From Akkermansiaceae bacterium (GTDB lineage: Bacteria; Verrucomicrobiota; Verrucomicrobiia; Verrucomicrobiales; Akkermansiaceae): a stretch of 58,224 nt of DNA. Shown here in pieces: positions 6,589-17,000 of this stretch (position 1 is its first letter; the number at the start of each line of letters is the position of its first letter). A program made the translations under genes and the position numbers. The stretch is from the NCBI GenBank assembly GCA_025354565.1, contig JANXMQ010000103.1:1-58224 (forward strand). The letters run 5' to 3'. A model generated the notes under the pieces. That model had not been told where the DNA came from, searched no databases, and was given only the letters and a program-made list of their open reading frames with translations.

Positions 6589-8493
6589 TCACCAGTTTCC
6601 GCGAGTGAGGGTCGTATTTTTGCCATTGGTGTTCAGGCCGGTCCAGCCGTCGCCATCGCGGGTGAAACTGCACGGTTTTTTGCCCGGCCATGTGATCTCG
6701 ATCGTGCCGTCATCGAGGAGACGCCAAGTCACTCCTTGATCGTGGCGGAGGACTTCCAATTTCCCGTCTGGATGCACGATCCATTGCTCTTTGTGCTCGG
6801 CCATTTGCACAGCCCACTTGCCGACGAAACCGGCATTGAGAGAGTTGCGGACATACTTGGGCTCGGGCGCGAGCAATTGCACCCAGTCGTCCAGATCTTT
6901 CGCCTGCTCCGCTTGGGCGAGTAGGCGCTTCTTGAGTCCTGCGTCGGTGGTATCGGCAGCGATTCCATTGAGGCGAGTCGCGTAAGCATCCCGGAGGCGG
7001 GTGAGATCGTTGCGGTGGGCGTCCTCGATGCTCTTCTCTTTGGACTGGGCCAGCGCGAAGTTTTTGACGACCTCGTCAGTGAGTCCTTGGAAACCGTCCG
7101 TTGAGGGCACGCGGTTGCCGACGAGCATTCTCCTGAGATTTTCCATGAAAACGGCGTCCTCCTTCTTGCCGGTGTGAGCATGGCTGGCGAATTGGAACAG
7201 TAGGGCATTGACATTGTCTGAGTAGCCGGTGTCGCGCTTTTTGCGGGAATCCAGGATCAAACCGGTGGCGCGCTGGAGCAGCTCAGGATCGCCGGGCGGC
7301 AGGTCATGAGTATTCTCAGAGACGGGATCAGGGTGGGAATCCACGACTGGCGGAGTGACTGGCTCGGTATGGGTGACGGTCTCCGTGGGTTCGGGATTAG
7401 GCGTATAATGTCCCTCCTGCTTGGGCGGATGAGGCGGAGGCGGGATGACCGGATCGGGCGGCTCGGGCGGGAAGGGGACTTTATTTTCCACGCGGCTTCC
7501 TTTGCTAACCGGCTCCGGTTTTTGCAAATGCTCGTAAGTGAGGAAACCAAGCACCGCGAGGATGCCGATCATGAAAAACTTCACCACGCCGCCATCGGTC
7601 TTGGCTTTGGCGCGGGGGGTGACGCGAGCATTGGATGCGCCTTTAGGAGCCAGCGGGCGCAGCGGCACCGCTGCGGTGACGACGGGCACCTTTGGCTTCG
7701 CGGCGGGGGCCCAATTCCCAAGCTCAGTGAGCATCGCCGCCACGCTCGGATAGCGCAGCGCGGGCGTGATGTGGGTGGCCTTGCGCCAAATTGCGTCGAG
7801 TTGAGGATAGCCCGTCACTTTGCTAGGCGGCTCTGTGCATCCCGCGGGGTCGATGCCGCTCAGCAATTGATGCAAAATGACGCCGACGGAGTAGATATCC
7901 GCCAGTTTCCCCGCTTGGTCCGGGTTTTTGAAAACCTCCGGCGCGGTATAGCCGGGCGTGCCCATGACCAGGCCGGATTTCTCCGAGTCCGTCGCGTGGG
8001 CCAGGCCGAAATCCGCCACCTTGGGCTCGGCTTTGGTGGTGAGTAAAATGTTCGAGGGCTTGATGTCGCGGTGGACTATGTCGTGCTCATGGGCATGGGC
8101 CAGCCCAGCGCAGATGCCCTTCACGATGGCCACCGCCTGTGCGGGATCGACCACCTTATTCCAAGCCGCCTCGTGGAGCGACCCGCCCTTCACATACTCC
8201 ATCACGATGTAGGGCATCCCATCCACATTCCCGTAGTCGAAAACGCCGAGCAGATTCGGGTGATTGAGGCGGGCCATCGCCTTCGCCTCCGTGGTGAAAG
8301 ACTCGCGGAACTCCGTGTCCTCGCCGAACTCGTAGAGCAGCACCTTGATCGCCACGTCCCGGTCCAACGAAAGCTGGCAGCCCTTGTAAACCGCCCCCAT
8401 CCCGCCCTGCGCGATGAAGGACTCGATGCCGTATTGCGGCAAAAGCTCCGCCAGATGCTCGGGACTCGGGGCTTGATGGGTTGGGTCACTCAT
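6589..8493 (-). CDS. Transmembrane Ser/Thr protein kinase with C-terminal sensor-like domain
   Basis: 634 residues. The kinase domain spans about 20-260: glycine loop IAQGGMGAVYKG, catalytic Lys50 in VAIKVL, HRDIKPSN (141-148), DFG (161-163) and TPGYTAPE. All key residues are intact, so it should be active; an Arg precedes the catalytic Asp (RD type). One membrane helix lies at ~304-321. Outside it come a proline- and Thr/Val-rich stretch (~330-400), a helical segment, and a last ~75 residues of beta strands (GKWAVQM... to the C-terminus) that look like a small lipocalin/META-like sensor fold. This is the Hanks-type receptor layout common in Verrucomicrobiota and Planctomycetota. No neighbouring target is evident; hisH converges with it. 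Confidence 0.93.
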   Translation of the reverse strand: MSDPTHQAPSPEHLAELLPQYGIESFIAQGGMGAVYKGCQLSLDRDVAIKVLLYEFGEDTEFRESFTTEAKAMARLNHPNLLGVFDYGNVDGMPYIVMEYVKGGSLHEAAWNKVVDPAQAVAIVKGICAGLAHAHEHDIVHRDIKPSNILLTTKAEPKVADFGLAHATDSEKSGLVMGTPGYTAPEVFKNPDQAGKLADIYSVGVILHQLLSGIDPAGCTEPPSKVTGYPQLDAIWRKATHITPALRYPSVAAMLTELGNWAPAAKPKVPVVTAAVPLRPLAPKGASNARVTPRAKAKTDGGVVKFFMIGILAVLGFLTYEHLQKPEPVSKGSRVENKVPFPPEPPDPVIPPPPHPPKQEGHYTPNPEPTETVTHTEPVTPPVVDSHPDPVSENTHDLPPGDPELLQRATGLILDSRKKRDTGYSDNVNALLFQFASHAHTGKKEDAVFMENLRRMLVGNRVPSTDGFQGLTDEVVKNFALAQSKEKSIEDAHRNDLTRLRDAYATRLNGIAADTTDAGLKKRLLAQAEQAKDLDDWVQLLAPEPKYVRNSLNAGFVGKWAVQMAEHKEQWIVHPDGKLEVLRHDQGVTWRLLDDGTIEITWPGKKPCSFTRDGDGWTGLNTNGKNTTLTRGNW

Positions 8494-8696
8494 GGAAATG
8501 GAACTAGCACGGCGCCTGCCTAGCGAAAGCAGCTAGAAAAAGCTACTTTGTTCAAAAAATTTCTTCCAGTGGGACAGCTCGGCACGCCGAGCCATCCTCG
8601 GCTCTCCGTCATCCTTTCCGAGAACGCTTGCCTACCGTCACGGCACGGTCTTACTCCCAAAAAACGCACTGCATTGGTTCTCTGGGAATTTTCTAA

Positions 8697-8812
8697 AGTG
8701 TCCGCGAGTATCGCAAAGTGAGCGGCAACTACACCGCCACTGGCCCAAGTCCCAGCACCTGGACGGACCATCCGCCCACCCGCGCCGCTCTGATCCGACT
8801 GATGCACGCTTA
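8697..8812 (+). pseudogene. Possible coding remnant cut by the MITE-like element
   Basis: After an in-frame TAA, a frame opens that reads SVREYRKVSGNYTATG, then PSPSTWTDHPPTRAALIRLM, and runs into the left end of the element at 8813, stopping inside its terminal repeat. The composition looks like a real protein tail, but there is no start codon context and no homologue that I recognise. The upstream part of the gap (8494-8696) shows only a 6-bp hairpin at 8586-8602 and nothing that reads as a gene. After the element, 8971-9118 holds only the leader of the next gene. Confidence 0.25.
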
Positions 8813-8970
8813 CCTAGCAGCCTGTCGGACTTAGAGCTAAAAACTCGACCAGTCTCAATAAGGTGGGTTTTAAGGGGGGCTATTCTCAATTCAACGCCAA
8901 CTCAGGTTGATCAAAATTCGTACAGCCGATTCTCAGCGCGTTAACTCGCTAAGTCCGACAGGCTGCTAGG
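8813..8970. mobile_element. MITE-like element with 22-bp perfect inverted ends
   Basis: A 158-bp segment is bounded by perfect 22-bp inverted repeats (8813-8834 and 8949-8970; left end begins cctagcagcctgtcggac). The outermost usable 4 bases on each side are CTAG, consistent with either a palindromic target duplication or repeat ends. The interior is AT-richer than the surroundings and encodes nothing. The outer motif cagcctgtcggactta resembles ends of known IS families, so it is probably a non-autonomous derivative mobilised by a transposase elsewhere in the genome. Confidence 0.75.
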
Positions 8971-9118
8971 GGCTGGTCTTGTTTAGGCTTAGGGATCATT
9001 CGGCACTTCTCCATGGAAGCTGCCTCCTTGGGCAAGGAACTGGACAAAGCACTTGATGATGAGCAAGCTCCTCCCAAAAGTAAAACCGCGAAGCCTGTTC
9101 GAACTCACCCACCCTCCG

Positions 9119-10600
9119 ATGAAATCACCGCGTCTGTTATTTCCAGCCTTGGCCATGGCCTCCGCGCTAGCCTGCACCCATGCCACGGGTGCCGATTCCA
9201 AACCGGAGGAAACCGCAGCTTTTGATAGATTGTTCCAGATGGAGAAGCCGGTCACGCCCAAGCGCGGCGTTCACCTGGACTTGAAGGGACTGCCGCCCAC
9301 GCCGGAGCGGTTTGTCGAACTGTTGAAACTCTTTTCCGCCGCGCGCTACAATGTCGTCCTGATCGAATGGGAGGACTCGTTTCCCTGGACCGTGGACCCC
9401 CGCTTCCGCAGCCCGACCGCCTACACGCCCGAGGACATCCACCGTTTCACGGAAATTGCTGCAAAGCTTGGTATCGAACTCATCCCACTGGTGCAATGCC
9501 TGGGGCACATGGAGACGCCGTTGAGCGTGCCGGGCTACGAAAATTTGCGCGAAGTGCCGGACAACTCATCGGGCCTCAATCCACTTGCTCCAGGAGCCAG
9601 AGACCTCGTCCAACGAATGGTCGATGACGTTCTCAAGCTCATGCCTGAGGTGAAGCATTTCCACCTCGGCGGCGACGAGGCAAGGACCTTGGGTCAAAGC
9701 GCGGCCTGCCTCGATTACATCAAAGAGCACGGCAAAGGCGCACTCTACCTGCAGCACGTCGGGCCGATCATGGATCACCTCATTTCCCTCAACATTCGTC
9801 CCATCCTCTGGCACGACATGATGATCGAATGGGATGACGCGGCGCTCGATGCGCTTGCCAAAAAATGCGATCTCATGGTGTGGGGTTATGCGGGCGACCC
9901 GGACACCACCACCGGACATTTTAACACAAAATATATCCAACGTTTCCACGACCACGGCGTCGTCCTGTGGGGGGCCACCGCCTACAAGGGCTGCGAGGGC
10001 GAGACCCGCGAGCGGCACACTGCGGACCGGCCAGTCATCAGCGCACGCGTGGAAAATGCCGAGGCGTGGTCACGCATCGCGCCGCGCTTCGATTTCACCG
10101 GCGTGATCGCGACCGGTTGGAGCCGTTGGAGCGTGGATACTTTGCAATGTGACCCCATCGATGCCGCGTTGGATTCTCTGGTGATGGTCGGCGTGATCCT
10201 GCATGATGGGAAAGCGCCGCAGGGCGGCATCGACGCCTGCATCGACGCCTTGGCCGGGCGGCATGAGAAAGAGCGCTTTGAAGCCTGCAAGAAATCCATG
10301 GAGCGCCTCACGGACCTTCGCCAGCGCGGCTGGTTGCAAGTGCAACGTGTCCGGGAGCAAATCGTGTTAGGTGAAATCGACCCCCGCCGCACCAGCGCCC
10401 GCAGCAAGGTGCAGGGACTCAAGGGGCTTGATCAGTTAGCCGGGATCGTGCGCGAGTCCGAGCGAGTTTCAGCCGAGGTCAAGCGTTCCTTTGATGGCCT
10501 AGTGGCAGCGGTTTGGATCGAGGAATATCTCGCCACGCGGCTCAATCCATTTCGCGAGGAACTCTCCGCATTGAGCGCGTCAGTTCAAGCGGAGAAGTGA
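9119..10600 (+). CDS. Secreted GH20 / hexosaminidase D-like glycosidase
   Basis: 493 residues from the ATG at 9119, which opens a clear signal peptide (MKSPRLLFPALAMASALACT...). An upstream ATG at 9053 would bury that signal behind 22 extra residues. The TIM-barrel begins with RGVHLDLKGLPPTPERF and contains IEWEDSFPW, LVQCLGHMETPL and LNPLAPGARDL, all seen in GH20 hexosaminidase-D-type proteins. The catalytic Asp-Glu pair is D186-E187 in HLGGDEAR. It should remove beta-linked (N-acetyl)hexosamine in a substrate-assisted reaction, in the periplasm or outside. The GH94-like gene follows 31 nt later. Exact substrate is unknown. Confidence 0.85.
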   Translation: MKSPRLLFPALAMASALACTHATGADSKPEETAAFDRLFQMEKPVTPKRGVHLDLKGLPPTPERFVELLKLFSAARYNVVLIEWEDSFPWTVDPRFRSPTAYTPEDIHRFTEIAAKLGIELIPLVQCLGHMETPLSVPGYENLREVPDNSSGLNPLAPGARDLVQRMVDDVLKLMPEVKHFHLGGDEARTLGQSAACLDYIKEHGKGALYLQHVGPIMDHLISLNIRPILWHDMMIEWDDAALDALAKKCDLMVWGYAGDPDTTTGHFNTKYIQRFHDHGVVLWGATAYKGCEGETRERHTADRPVISARVENAEAWSRIAPRFDFTGVIATGWSRWSVDTLQCDPIDAALDSLVMVGVILHDGKAPQGGIDACIDALAGRHEKERFEACKKSMERLTDLRQRGWLQVQRVREQIVLGEIDPRRTSARSKVQGLKGLDQLAGIVRESERVSAEVKRSFDGLVAAVWIEEYLATRLNPFREELSALSASVQAEK

Positions 10601-10631
10601 TCCGATAAATTGCCCACGCCAGATATTACTC

Positions 10632-13600
10632 ATGAACTCACTAAAAAACCCGACCGTTTTCCCCGTCCGCGCCTCAAGCCCTTCCGGCATAAGCGCCGAA
10701 GTGAATGCCAATGGCTCCATCCGCCGGATGGACAGCGGCGACATCATGCTCAATGTCTTCCTTGGAAATGAAGCGGACGGCGGCTTAGCTAACATTTACC
10801 TGCGGCGGCGCGGAGAAACCGTGGAAAGCATTCCCCTGCTAGGACCCAGCAGCCCCGCCGCGTATCATACCGACGAACGCGGGCTATTCGCCAGCGGGAA
10901 CTGGGGTGATCTAACATTCCGCCTGCGGCTCGTGCTGGCGGAGTCCGCCACGGCGTGGTTCTGGCATGTCGAACTGGAAAACACCGGAACCAGCGCCATC
11001 ACTTGCGACCTCATCCACACGCAGGACATCGGCATTGCCCACTATGGAGCGCTGCGGCTCAACGAATACTATGTCTGCCATTACATCGACCACGCCCCGC
11101 TCGAACACGCACTAACAGGTGTGGCTGTTGCCTCGCGGCAAAACCAATCGATGGGCGGACGCTGCCCGTGGACAGTCATCGGATCGCTTGGCAAAGCCGT
11201 TTCCTGGTCCACCGACGCGCTCCAGTTCCACGGCCTCGCCACCCGCGCCGGAGAAACACCTACGGCCTTGCTTTCAGGACTTCCGGGCGAACGCCTGCAA
11301 CACGAGCACTCGCTGGTCGCCATCCAGGACGAGGCTGTGGTGCTGGAGGCGGGCGCGAAATCCTTGCGTGGATTCTTCGGCTGGTTTGAAGCGGACAAAC
11401 CCACCGCCACTTCCGCTGGAGACTCCTGTTGGATCGACGCCGCGCTCGCCCTGCCGGAAGCAACTTGTCCGCCATGGCCCGAGGAAATCCCGGCTAACAG
11501 TCCCGCTCCCGGCCTTTTCACTGCCGCTCCATTTTTGGAAACGGAGGATTTGGATCATGCTGAAATCCGCAAGTTCTTCGGCACGGAACAACGCCACGCC
11601 GAGAATTCTAACGGACGCCTGTGGTCGTTTTTCACGAATCGCGGTGGCCATGTGGTCCTCAAGGAAAAGGAACTCAAAGTGCTCCGCCCGCACGGCCAGA
11701 TCTTGCGATCCGGCGGCTCGCTAACACCCGACGAATCCGCCCTCACCTCCACCGCATGGATGGGTGGCGTGTTCCACTCGATGGTCACGCAAGGCCACGT
11801 GAGCATCAACCGCTTTCTCTCCACCTGCCACACTTACCTTGGTCTGTTCCGCAGCTACGGGCAGCGCGTGCTCGTCGAAACGAACGGCGAATGGAAATTG
11901 TTAGCGATGCCATCGGCGTTTGAAATGAACCCGGATTCGTGCCGCTGGATTTACAAACACGGCGGCGGCGTGATCGAAGTGATATCCACGGCACCGGATG
12001 ATCACCACGAACTCCTCTTGTCGATTTCCGTCCTCGAAGGCGCGCCTGCTAGATTTCTAATCACCCATCACGTCGCGCTCAATGGCGATGACGGCAGTGC
12101 TTCGATTCCTGCGAAATTTGAAATCAACGGCAGTTCCGCCTTTGTCAGCGCCATTCCGGACAGCGATGTGGGCCGCCGTTTTCCCGATGGTGGCTTCCTC
12201 GTCGAAGCGGCGGCAGGCACAGTCGTCGAGCAGATCGGTGGCGACGAACTGCTGTTCGCGGATGGAGTTTCCCACCTCCAGCCGTTCCTCTGTTTCATCA
12301 CTGCGCCCGCCACGAGGGTCGCCTTGGTCATGCGTGGTTGCTTGGTGGATGAGTCCGTTGAACAAACAAAAGATTTCTGGAAAACCATCAGTTCCAGTCT
12401 GCAGATCAGCGCTCCTGCGGCGAGTCCACTGGCTCTGGCCGCCGAGCGTGCGGGCGAGATTTTTCCGTGGTTCATTCACAACGCCCTCGTCCACTATCTT
12501 TCCCCACGCGGTCTCGAACAATACTCCGGCGGTGGTTGGGGTACGCGCGATGTTTGCCAGGGACCGGTCGAACTTCTGCTGGCGCTTGGTCGCTTCAAGC
12601 CGATGCGGGATCTGTTATGCCGGGTTTTCCGGCAGCAGAATACTGACGGCGATTGGCCGCAGTGGTTCATGTTTTTCGACCGCGAGCGCAACATCCGCCC
12701 CGGTGATTCACACGGCGACATCGTTTATTGGCCGCTGCTCGCGCTCGCCCAATATCTATCCGCCACCGGCGATGCCTCTCTGCTAGATGAAACATTGCCA
12801 TTTTTCCATTCGGATGAAAACGCCGCCGAAATGGCGACTATCGGCGGCCACGTCGAGCGTGCGCTGGATCTGATCCGCCGCCGCGTGATCCAAGGCACCA
12901 GCCTCGCCGCCTACGGTCACGGTGATTGGAACGACTCGCTCCAGCCTGCCAAGCCCGACATGCGCGAACGGCTCTGCAGTTCCTGGACCGTGACGCTCAA
13001 CTATCAGACTTTCGTCGCCTTGGCCGCCGCCTTCAGGCACTTGGGAATCGCGGCTCGCGCCAACCAGTTCGAAACTCTAGCAGCAACCATCCTCGAAGAA
13101 TTCCAGCGCATCCTCGTGGTGGACAAGGTCCTCACCGGCCTCGCCTATTTCCAAGAGGGAGGAAAAACCGATTACCTCCTTCATCCCCGCGATGCCACGA
13201 CCGGCTTGTCCTACAGCCTGCTGGCGATGATCCACGCCATCATCAACGACATGTTCAGCCCCGAGCAGGCGGAGGCCCATCTCGCTCTCATCCGAAGCCA
13301 TCTGCTAGGACCCGATGGTGCGCGCCTTTTCGACCGCCCGATGGCTTATCACGGCGGCCTGCAAACCAATTTCCAGCGTGCCGAAAGCGCGAGCTACTTC
13401 GGTCGGGAAATCGGCATCATGTACACCCACGCCCATCTTCGCTACTGCGAAGCACTTGCTCGCTTCGGCGATGCGGATGCCTTCTTCCACGCCCTCAGCC
13501 AGCTCAACCCCATCGCAATTCGCGATCTCGTCACCACCGCCACGCCACGCCAGGCGAACTGTTATTACTCCAGCTCCGACGCGGCGTTTAAAGACCGCTA

Positions 13601-14000
13601 TCAGGCCTTCGATGAATATGACCGTGTGAAAAACAGCGAGGTAAACCTCGAAGGCGGCTGGCGCGTGTATTCCAGCGGTGCGGGCATCGGCGTGCGTCTC
13701 ATCATGCAATGTTTTCTCGGCATTCGTGTGGAAACCGACTCGCTCGTCTTCGATCCCGTGATTCCGACCGGTCTCGACGGTCTAACAGTCTCTCTGAACA
13801 TCGGCGGGCAGCCGGTTGAAATTGTTTATCTAACTGGAACCACCGGACGCGGGCCGGTTTCCATCGTGCTCAATACAGAACCGATAGAATTCGTTCGCGA
13901 AAATAACCCCTATCGTCCCGGTGGTGCCCGCATTTCAAAGTCCTCCTGGGAGGGCCGCCTCACCGGCGCGAACAACCGACTCACGATCATTCTGGAATAA
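10632..14000 (+). CDS. GH94-like glycoside phosphorylase (beta-1,2-oligoglucan phosphorylase type)
   Basis: 1,122 residues with no signal peptide, hence cytoplasmic. The N-terminal third is the beta-sandwich of GH94 (old GT36) and the rest the alpha/alpha barrel. The signature YGHGDWNDSLQPA (residues 761-773, general-acid Asp within GDWND) is plain, together with TRDVCQGPVELLLALGRF. The length fits 1,2-beta-oligoglucan phosphorylases (about 1,100 residues) better than cellobiose phosphorylase (about 800). It would use phosphate to release alpha-glucose 1-phosphate from an oligosaccharide. It probably forms an operon with the GH20-like gene upstream. Family placement is solid; the linkage specificity is inferred from size. 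Confidence 0.85.
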   Translation: MNSLKNPTVFPVRASSPSGISAEVNANGSIRRMDSGDIMLNVFLGNEADGGLANIYLRRRGETVESIPLLGPSSPAAYHTDERGLFASGNWGDLTFRLRLVLAESATAWFWHVELENTGTSAITCDLIHTQDIGIAHYGALRLNEYYVCHYIDHAPLEHALTGVAVASRQNQSMGGRCPWTVIGSLGKAVSWSTDALQFHGLATRAGETPTALLSGLPGERLQHEHSLVAIQDEAVVLEAGAKSLRGFFGWFEADKPTATSAGDSCWIDAALALPEATCPPWPEEIPANSPAPGLFTAAPFLETEDLDHAEIRKFFGTEQRHAENSNGRLWSFFTNRGGHVVLKEKELKVLRPHGQILRSGGSLTPDESALTSTAWMGGVFHSMVTQGHVSINRFLSTCHTYLGLFRSYGQRVLVETNGEWKLLAMPSAFEMNPDSCRWIYKHGGGVIEVISTAPDDHHELLLSISVLEGAPARFLITHHVALNGDDGSASIPAKFEINGSSAFVSAIPDSDVGRRFPDGGFLVEAAAGTVVEQIGGDELLFADGVSHLQPFLCFITAPATRVALVMRGCLVDESVEQTKDFWKTISSSLQISAPAASPLALAAERAGEIFPWFIHNALVHYLSPRGLEQYSGGGWGTRDVCQGPVELLLALGRFKPMRDLLCRVFRQQNTDGDWPQWFMFFDRERNIRPGDSHGDIVYWPLLALAQYLSATGDASLLDETLPFFHSDENAAEMATIGGHVERALDLIRRRVIQGTSLAAYGHGDWNDSLQPAKPDMRERLCSSWTVTLNYQTFVALAAAFRHLGIAARANQFETLAATILEEFQRILVVDKVLTGLAYFQEGGKTDYLLHPRDATTGLSYSLLAMIHAIINDMFSPEQAEAHLALIRSHLLGPDGARLFDRPMAYHGGLQTNFQRAESASYFGREIGIMYTHAHLRYCEALARFGDADAFFHALSQLNPIAIRDLVTTATPRQANCYYSSSDAAFKDRYQAFDEYDRVKNSEVNLEGGWRVYSSGAGIGVRLIMQCFLGIRVETDSLVFDPVIPTGLDGLTVSLNIGGQPVEIVYLTGTTGRGPVSIVLNTEPIEFVRENNPYRPGGARISKSSWEGRLTGANNRLTIILE

Positions 14001-14022
14001 CGAAATCCGGTCGAAACAAGTC

Positions 14023-17000
14023 CTACAATGAATCCTTTGAATGGTCGGTCAGATAGATTTCAGCGATGAATGGGAGACTTGTCACGGCGATGGATTCTCC
14101 TGCGGCATCGATTTCGGCGTGAGTTCCTCGCTCGCATTTCACGGAGGCGAGACGTTTTCCATCTGGCAGCGGCGGGACGATGGTCAGTCCGCCTGGCGGT
14201 AGATTGATGGAACTAACTCTAACTTGAATCACGTCGTCGCTGATGGCGCGGATGCCGAAATCCAACAGGCCGTAGCGAGTCGGCAGGTTATCGACTGTGA
14301 ACCCGTCGTCATCGGCGATCCAAGCCCATGGCATGCCGGAGGCGAGTACCAGAGAGTCCGCCGCCTCGCGTTCTGCGGCGACCATGGAGGCCACGGCGAG
14401 CAGGTATTCCGCAGCGATCCATGTGTGGGGGATGTCGCCGAGGTGGCCAGGCGAGCGCGGGTCGCGCCAGGTGATTTCCGGCCATTGATTCCATTCGCAG
14501 GGGCGGCGGTCGGATAGAAAAAAGTTTAGTAATTCATTCGCGATGTCCCGTTTCCCGAGACGGACAAATGCGCCGATAATCCGGATTTCGTAGGCGGTGT
14601 AGTTGGTCCAGGTTATTTCGCCACGATGCTTGCTGCGAAAGTTTTCGAGATAGGTGTCGAGCATCGCGTTCAGTGGGCCGGGCGGCAACGAATCAGCGAA
14701 GTCGAGCATGGCGATGGCATTGGCGGTGGCGGTGGGATCGAAGTCGGCCCACTCGACCGAGCCGGGAATGTAAGCGAGCCCCTTGTCGGCGATGACCTTG
14801 TTGATCGAATGCAGCAGGTCGCCTTGGAAACGCACGGCTTCGGATTTCCAGCGGTTGGCATCATCGTTAGAACCCATGATTTTCGCGAGATCGGCGGCGG
14901 CTTCGAGACCGCGCACGCCCCAGAAATCATCCCAGTAGGAATGTACGTGGTGGGCGAGGTAGCCTTCGTGGCTGGCGGATTCTGGCAGCAAGCCGTAGCA
15001 CGCGGCGCGTCCGCCGGCTTGGTATTCGGTGGTGAGACGTTCCGCCCGTAGCGAAATCAGATAGGCCGCGGCCTTGCGGACGTGGGGCAGCATTTCTGTG
15101 AGAAATTTCCGATCACAACCATCCCGATAGACCTCGCGAATCCCCCAGAGAAATTGGCCATGACTGTCGTGCTCGACAAGCCAATCGACCCCGTCGCGAT
15201 CCACCACGCAGGGGACGAAGCCGTCTTCTCGCTGGAATTGCGCATACCATGTTAGGAATTCGCGCAGTGCGAACGGCAGCCCGGCCTTGGCGAGGGCGGC
15301 TCCCATGATCACGCAATCCCGCACCCACGAGCGAGTGTAGCGACGCGGGCCGGGCTGGATCGCGGGGCCGTCACGGTTGATGAGGATATGCCCGGCAGCC
15401 GTGCGGAATACCTCGAAGGCGGGTGCGGCGGATTTCGGGATCTGCCATTTTACTGCGCCGAGCGTCTTGTTCCAACGGGCGAGCGCCTTGGCTCTGCCCG
15501 TTTTGGCGGCGGGCTTGGAGTTGCTAAAATAGGGAACTGAAACAGTGACTTCCAGCTTCGATGCAGCGGACGGAAGTTTCCAAGCCATCGCTGCGGAGGC
15601 GATGCCGGTCGGGTCATTAACCTCGTTAGATGGCGGCATTGCACCGTTTGCCAGAGTCCAAAGCACGCCGTTTTCTTCGAACGCTCCGGCCCCGGAGGCG
15701 TCGGCGTCAGGTGTGACTGAAATTTTCCGCCCCTCCACCGTCATGCCGTGGGTCACGCATGTGATGCGGTGGATGGGGCTGAGTCCACCGAGATTGCGGA
15801 AAGCCTGCCACGGTGGATTCACTTGGAACGGCCGCACAGTGACAATCAACCGCGTGTCCGAGGTGGGCTTGCGGCAGGTCAGCCGATAGGTGACGTGAAG
15901 CGTAAGTTTGTCATTCCCGCCGTCGATCCAGGGCATAATTTCCAGCATGATGTCGTCATTTTTCCAAGTGACCGCAGGCATCGGGGCACCGCCTTTTGGC
16001 AGCGAGCCGATGGTTTTCACGTCGCCCCAGGTGATCCGCTTCCCGGCAGTTAGAACGAACGGTTCGAGTGAAAAGCCAGCCTCATCCACTTCCACCATGC
16101 CTTCTTCGTTGATCAGCGCACGGCGTTTTCCTTCCGGGCTACCGACCGGCGTCCAATACGATTGCTCGCGCAACCAGTAGCGTGGAAACCACCCGCGTGG
16201 ATAATCAGCCGCCACGGAATGGATGAATTCGTTAGGCGTGCTGGAGAACGAGTCCGGCCGAAATGATAGAGAACATAACGCAGCGCATTGGCTGTTCGCA
16301 AAGGTGATGCGCAGTAGCCGTCCTTCCACTCCGGGTGTCGGGATATGGCTCTTCAGTCCGAGCGTCGAAGTGGAATGATGGATCGACGTCCATGAATTCC
16401 CATCGGAGGAAAGTTCCACTTCAAACATCCGGCGAGGCAAAGACTCCGGCCAAGTGATGACTATGCCGCCAAATCGCAGGGGTTTCCCGAAATCGACTTC
16501 CCAGCGGGGTTGAGCGTCATGGGTCGCCGCCCGCCATCCAGTTAGACGTTCTGCGGCAAACACCGCCTCTGGAGGAAAACCCTGCTGGTGGCTGGAGGCA
16601 TTGATCGAGCGTGGCGTTTTGAGGGTCTGATCTTCGAACACCGGACATACGAGATCGATCACGCCCTTGCCACCCGTACCGGCGACGATGGCGAATTCCA
16701 CCGAACCGACATCCGTGGGCGCACCGCCGCCGGCGGGGCCCCAGGCGAAGGCTAGATCATGTTCGTGAAAGCGGACGTCTATCCACGAATCCGACAGCTC
16801 GACATTTTCGCGCAAGCGCCGCCAGACATTCGTGTTGCCAGGGTCGGCGATCTTGAACTCGAAATTATTCGACGTCCCCTCCCCTCGCAGCGAGAAGCCA
16901 ATTTCAAAGGTTCCGGGCAGCGTGAACCGGATCACACGCCGGATCACCACGAAGCCGCCACCACCATGGAAATCATAATTCAGGCGCAAACCTGAACTCC

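Noticed and set aside
7306-8046. 246-residue plus-strand open frame
   Set aside because: It is the reverse complement shadow of the kinase gene, rich in Arg/Gly from GC bias.
8586-8602. 6-bp hairpin (gccgag/ctcggc) as terminator of the kinase or a promoter element
   Set aside because: It lies upstream of the minus-strand kinase start and has no T tract, so no role can be supported.
9053-9118. Upstream ATG of the GH20-like gene
   Set aside because: The 22 extra residues precede a complete signal peptide that begins at 9119.
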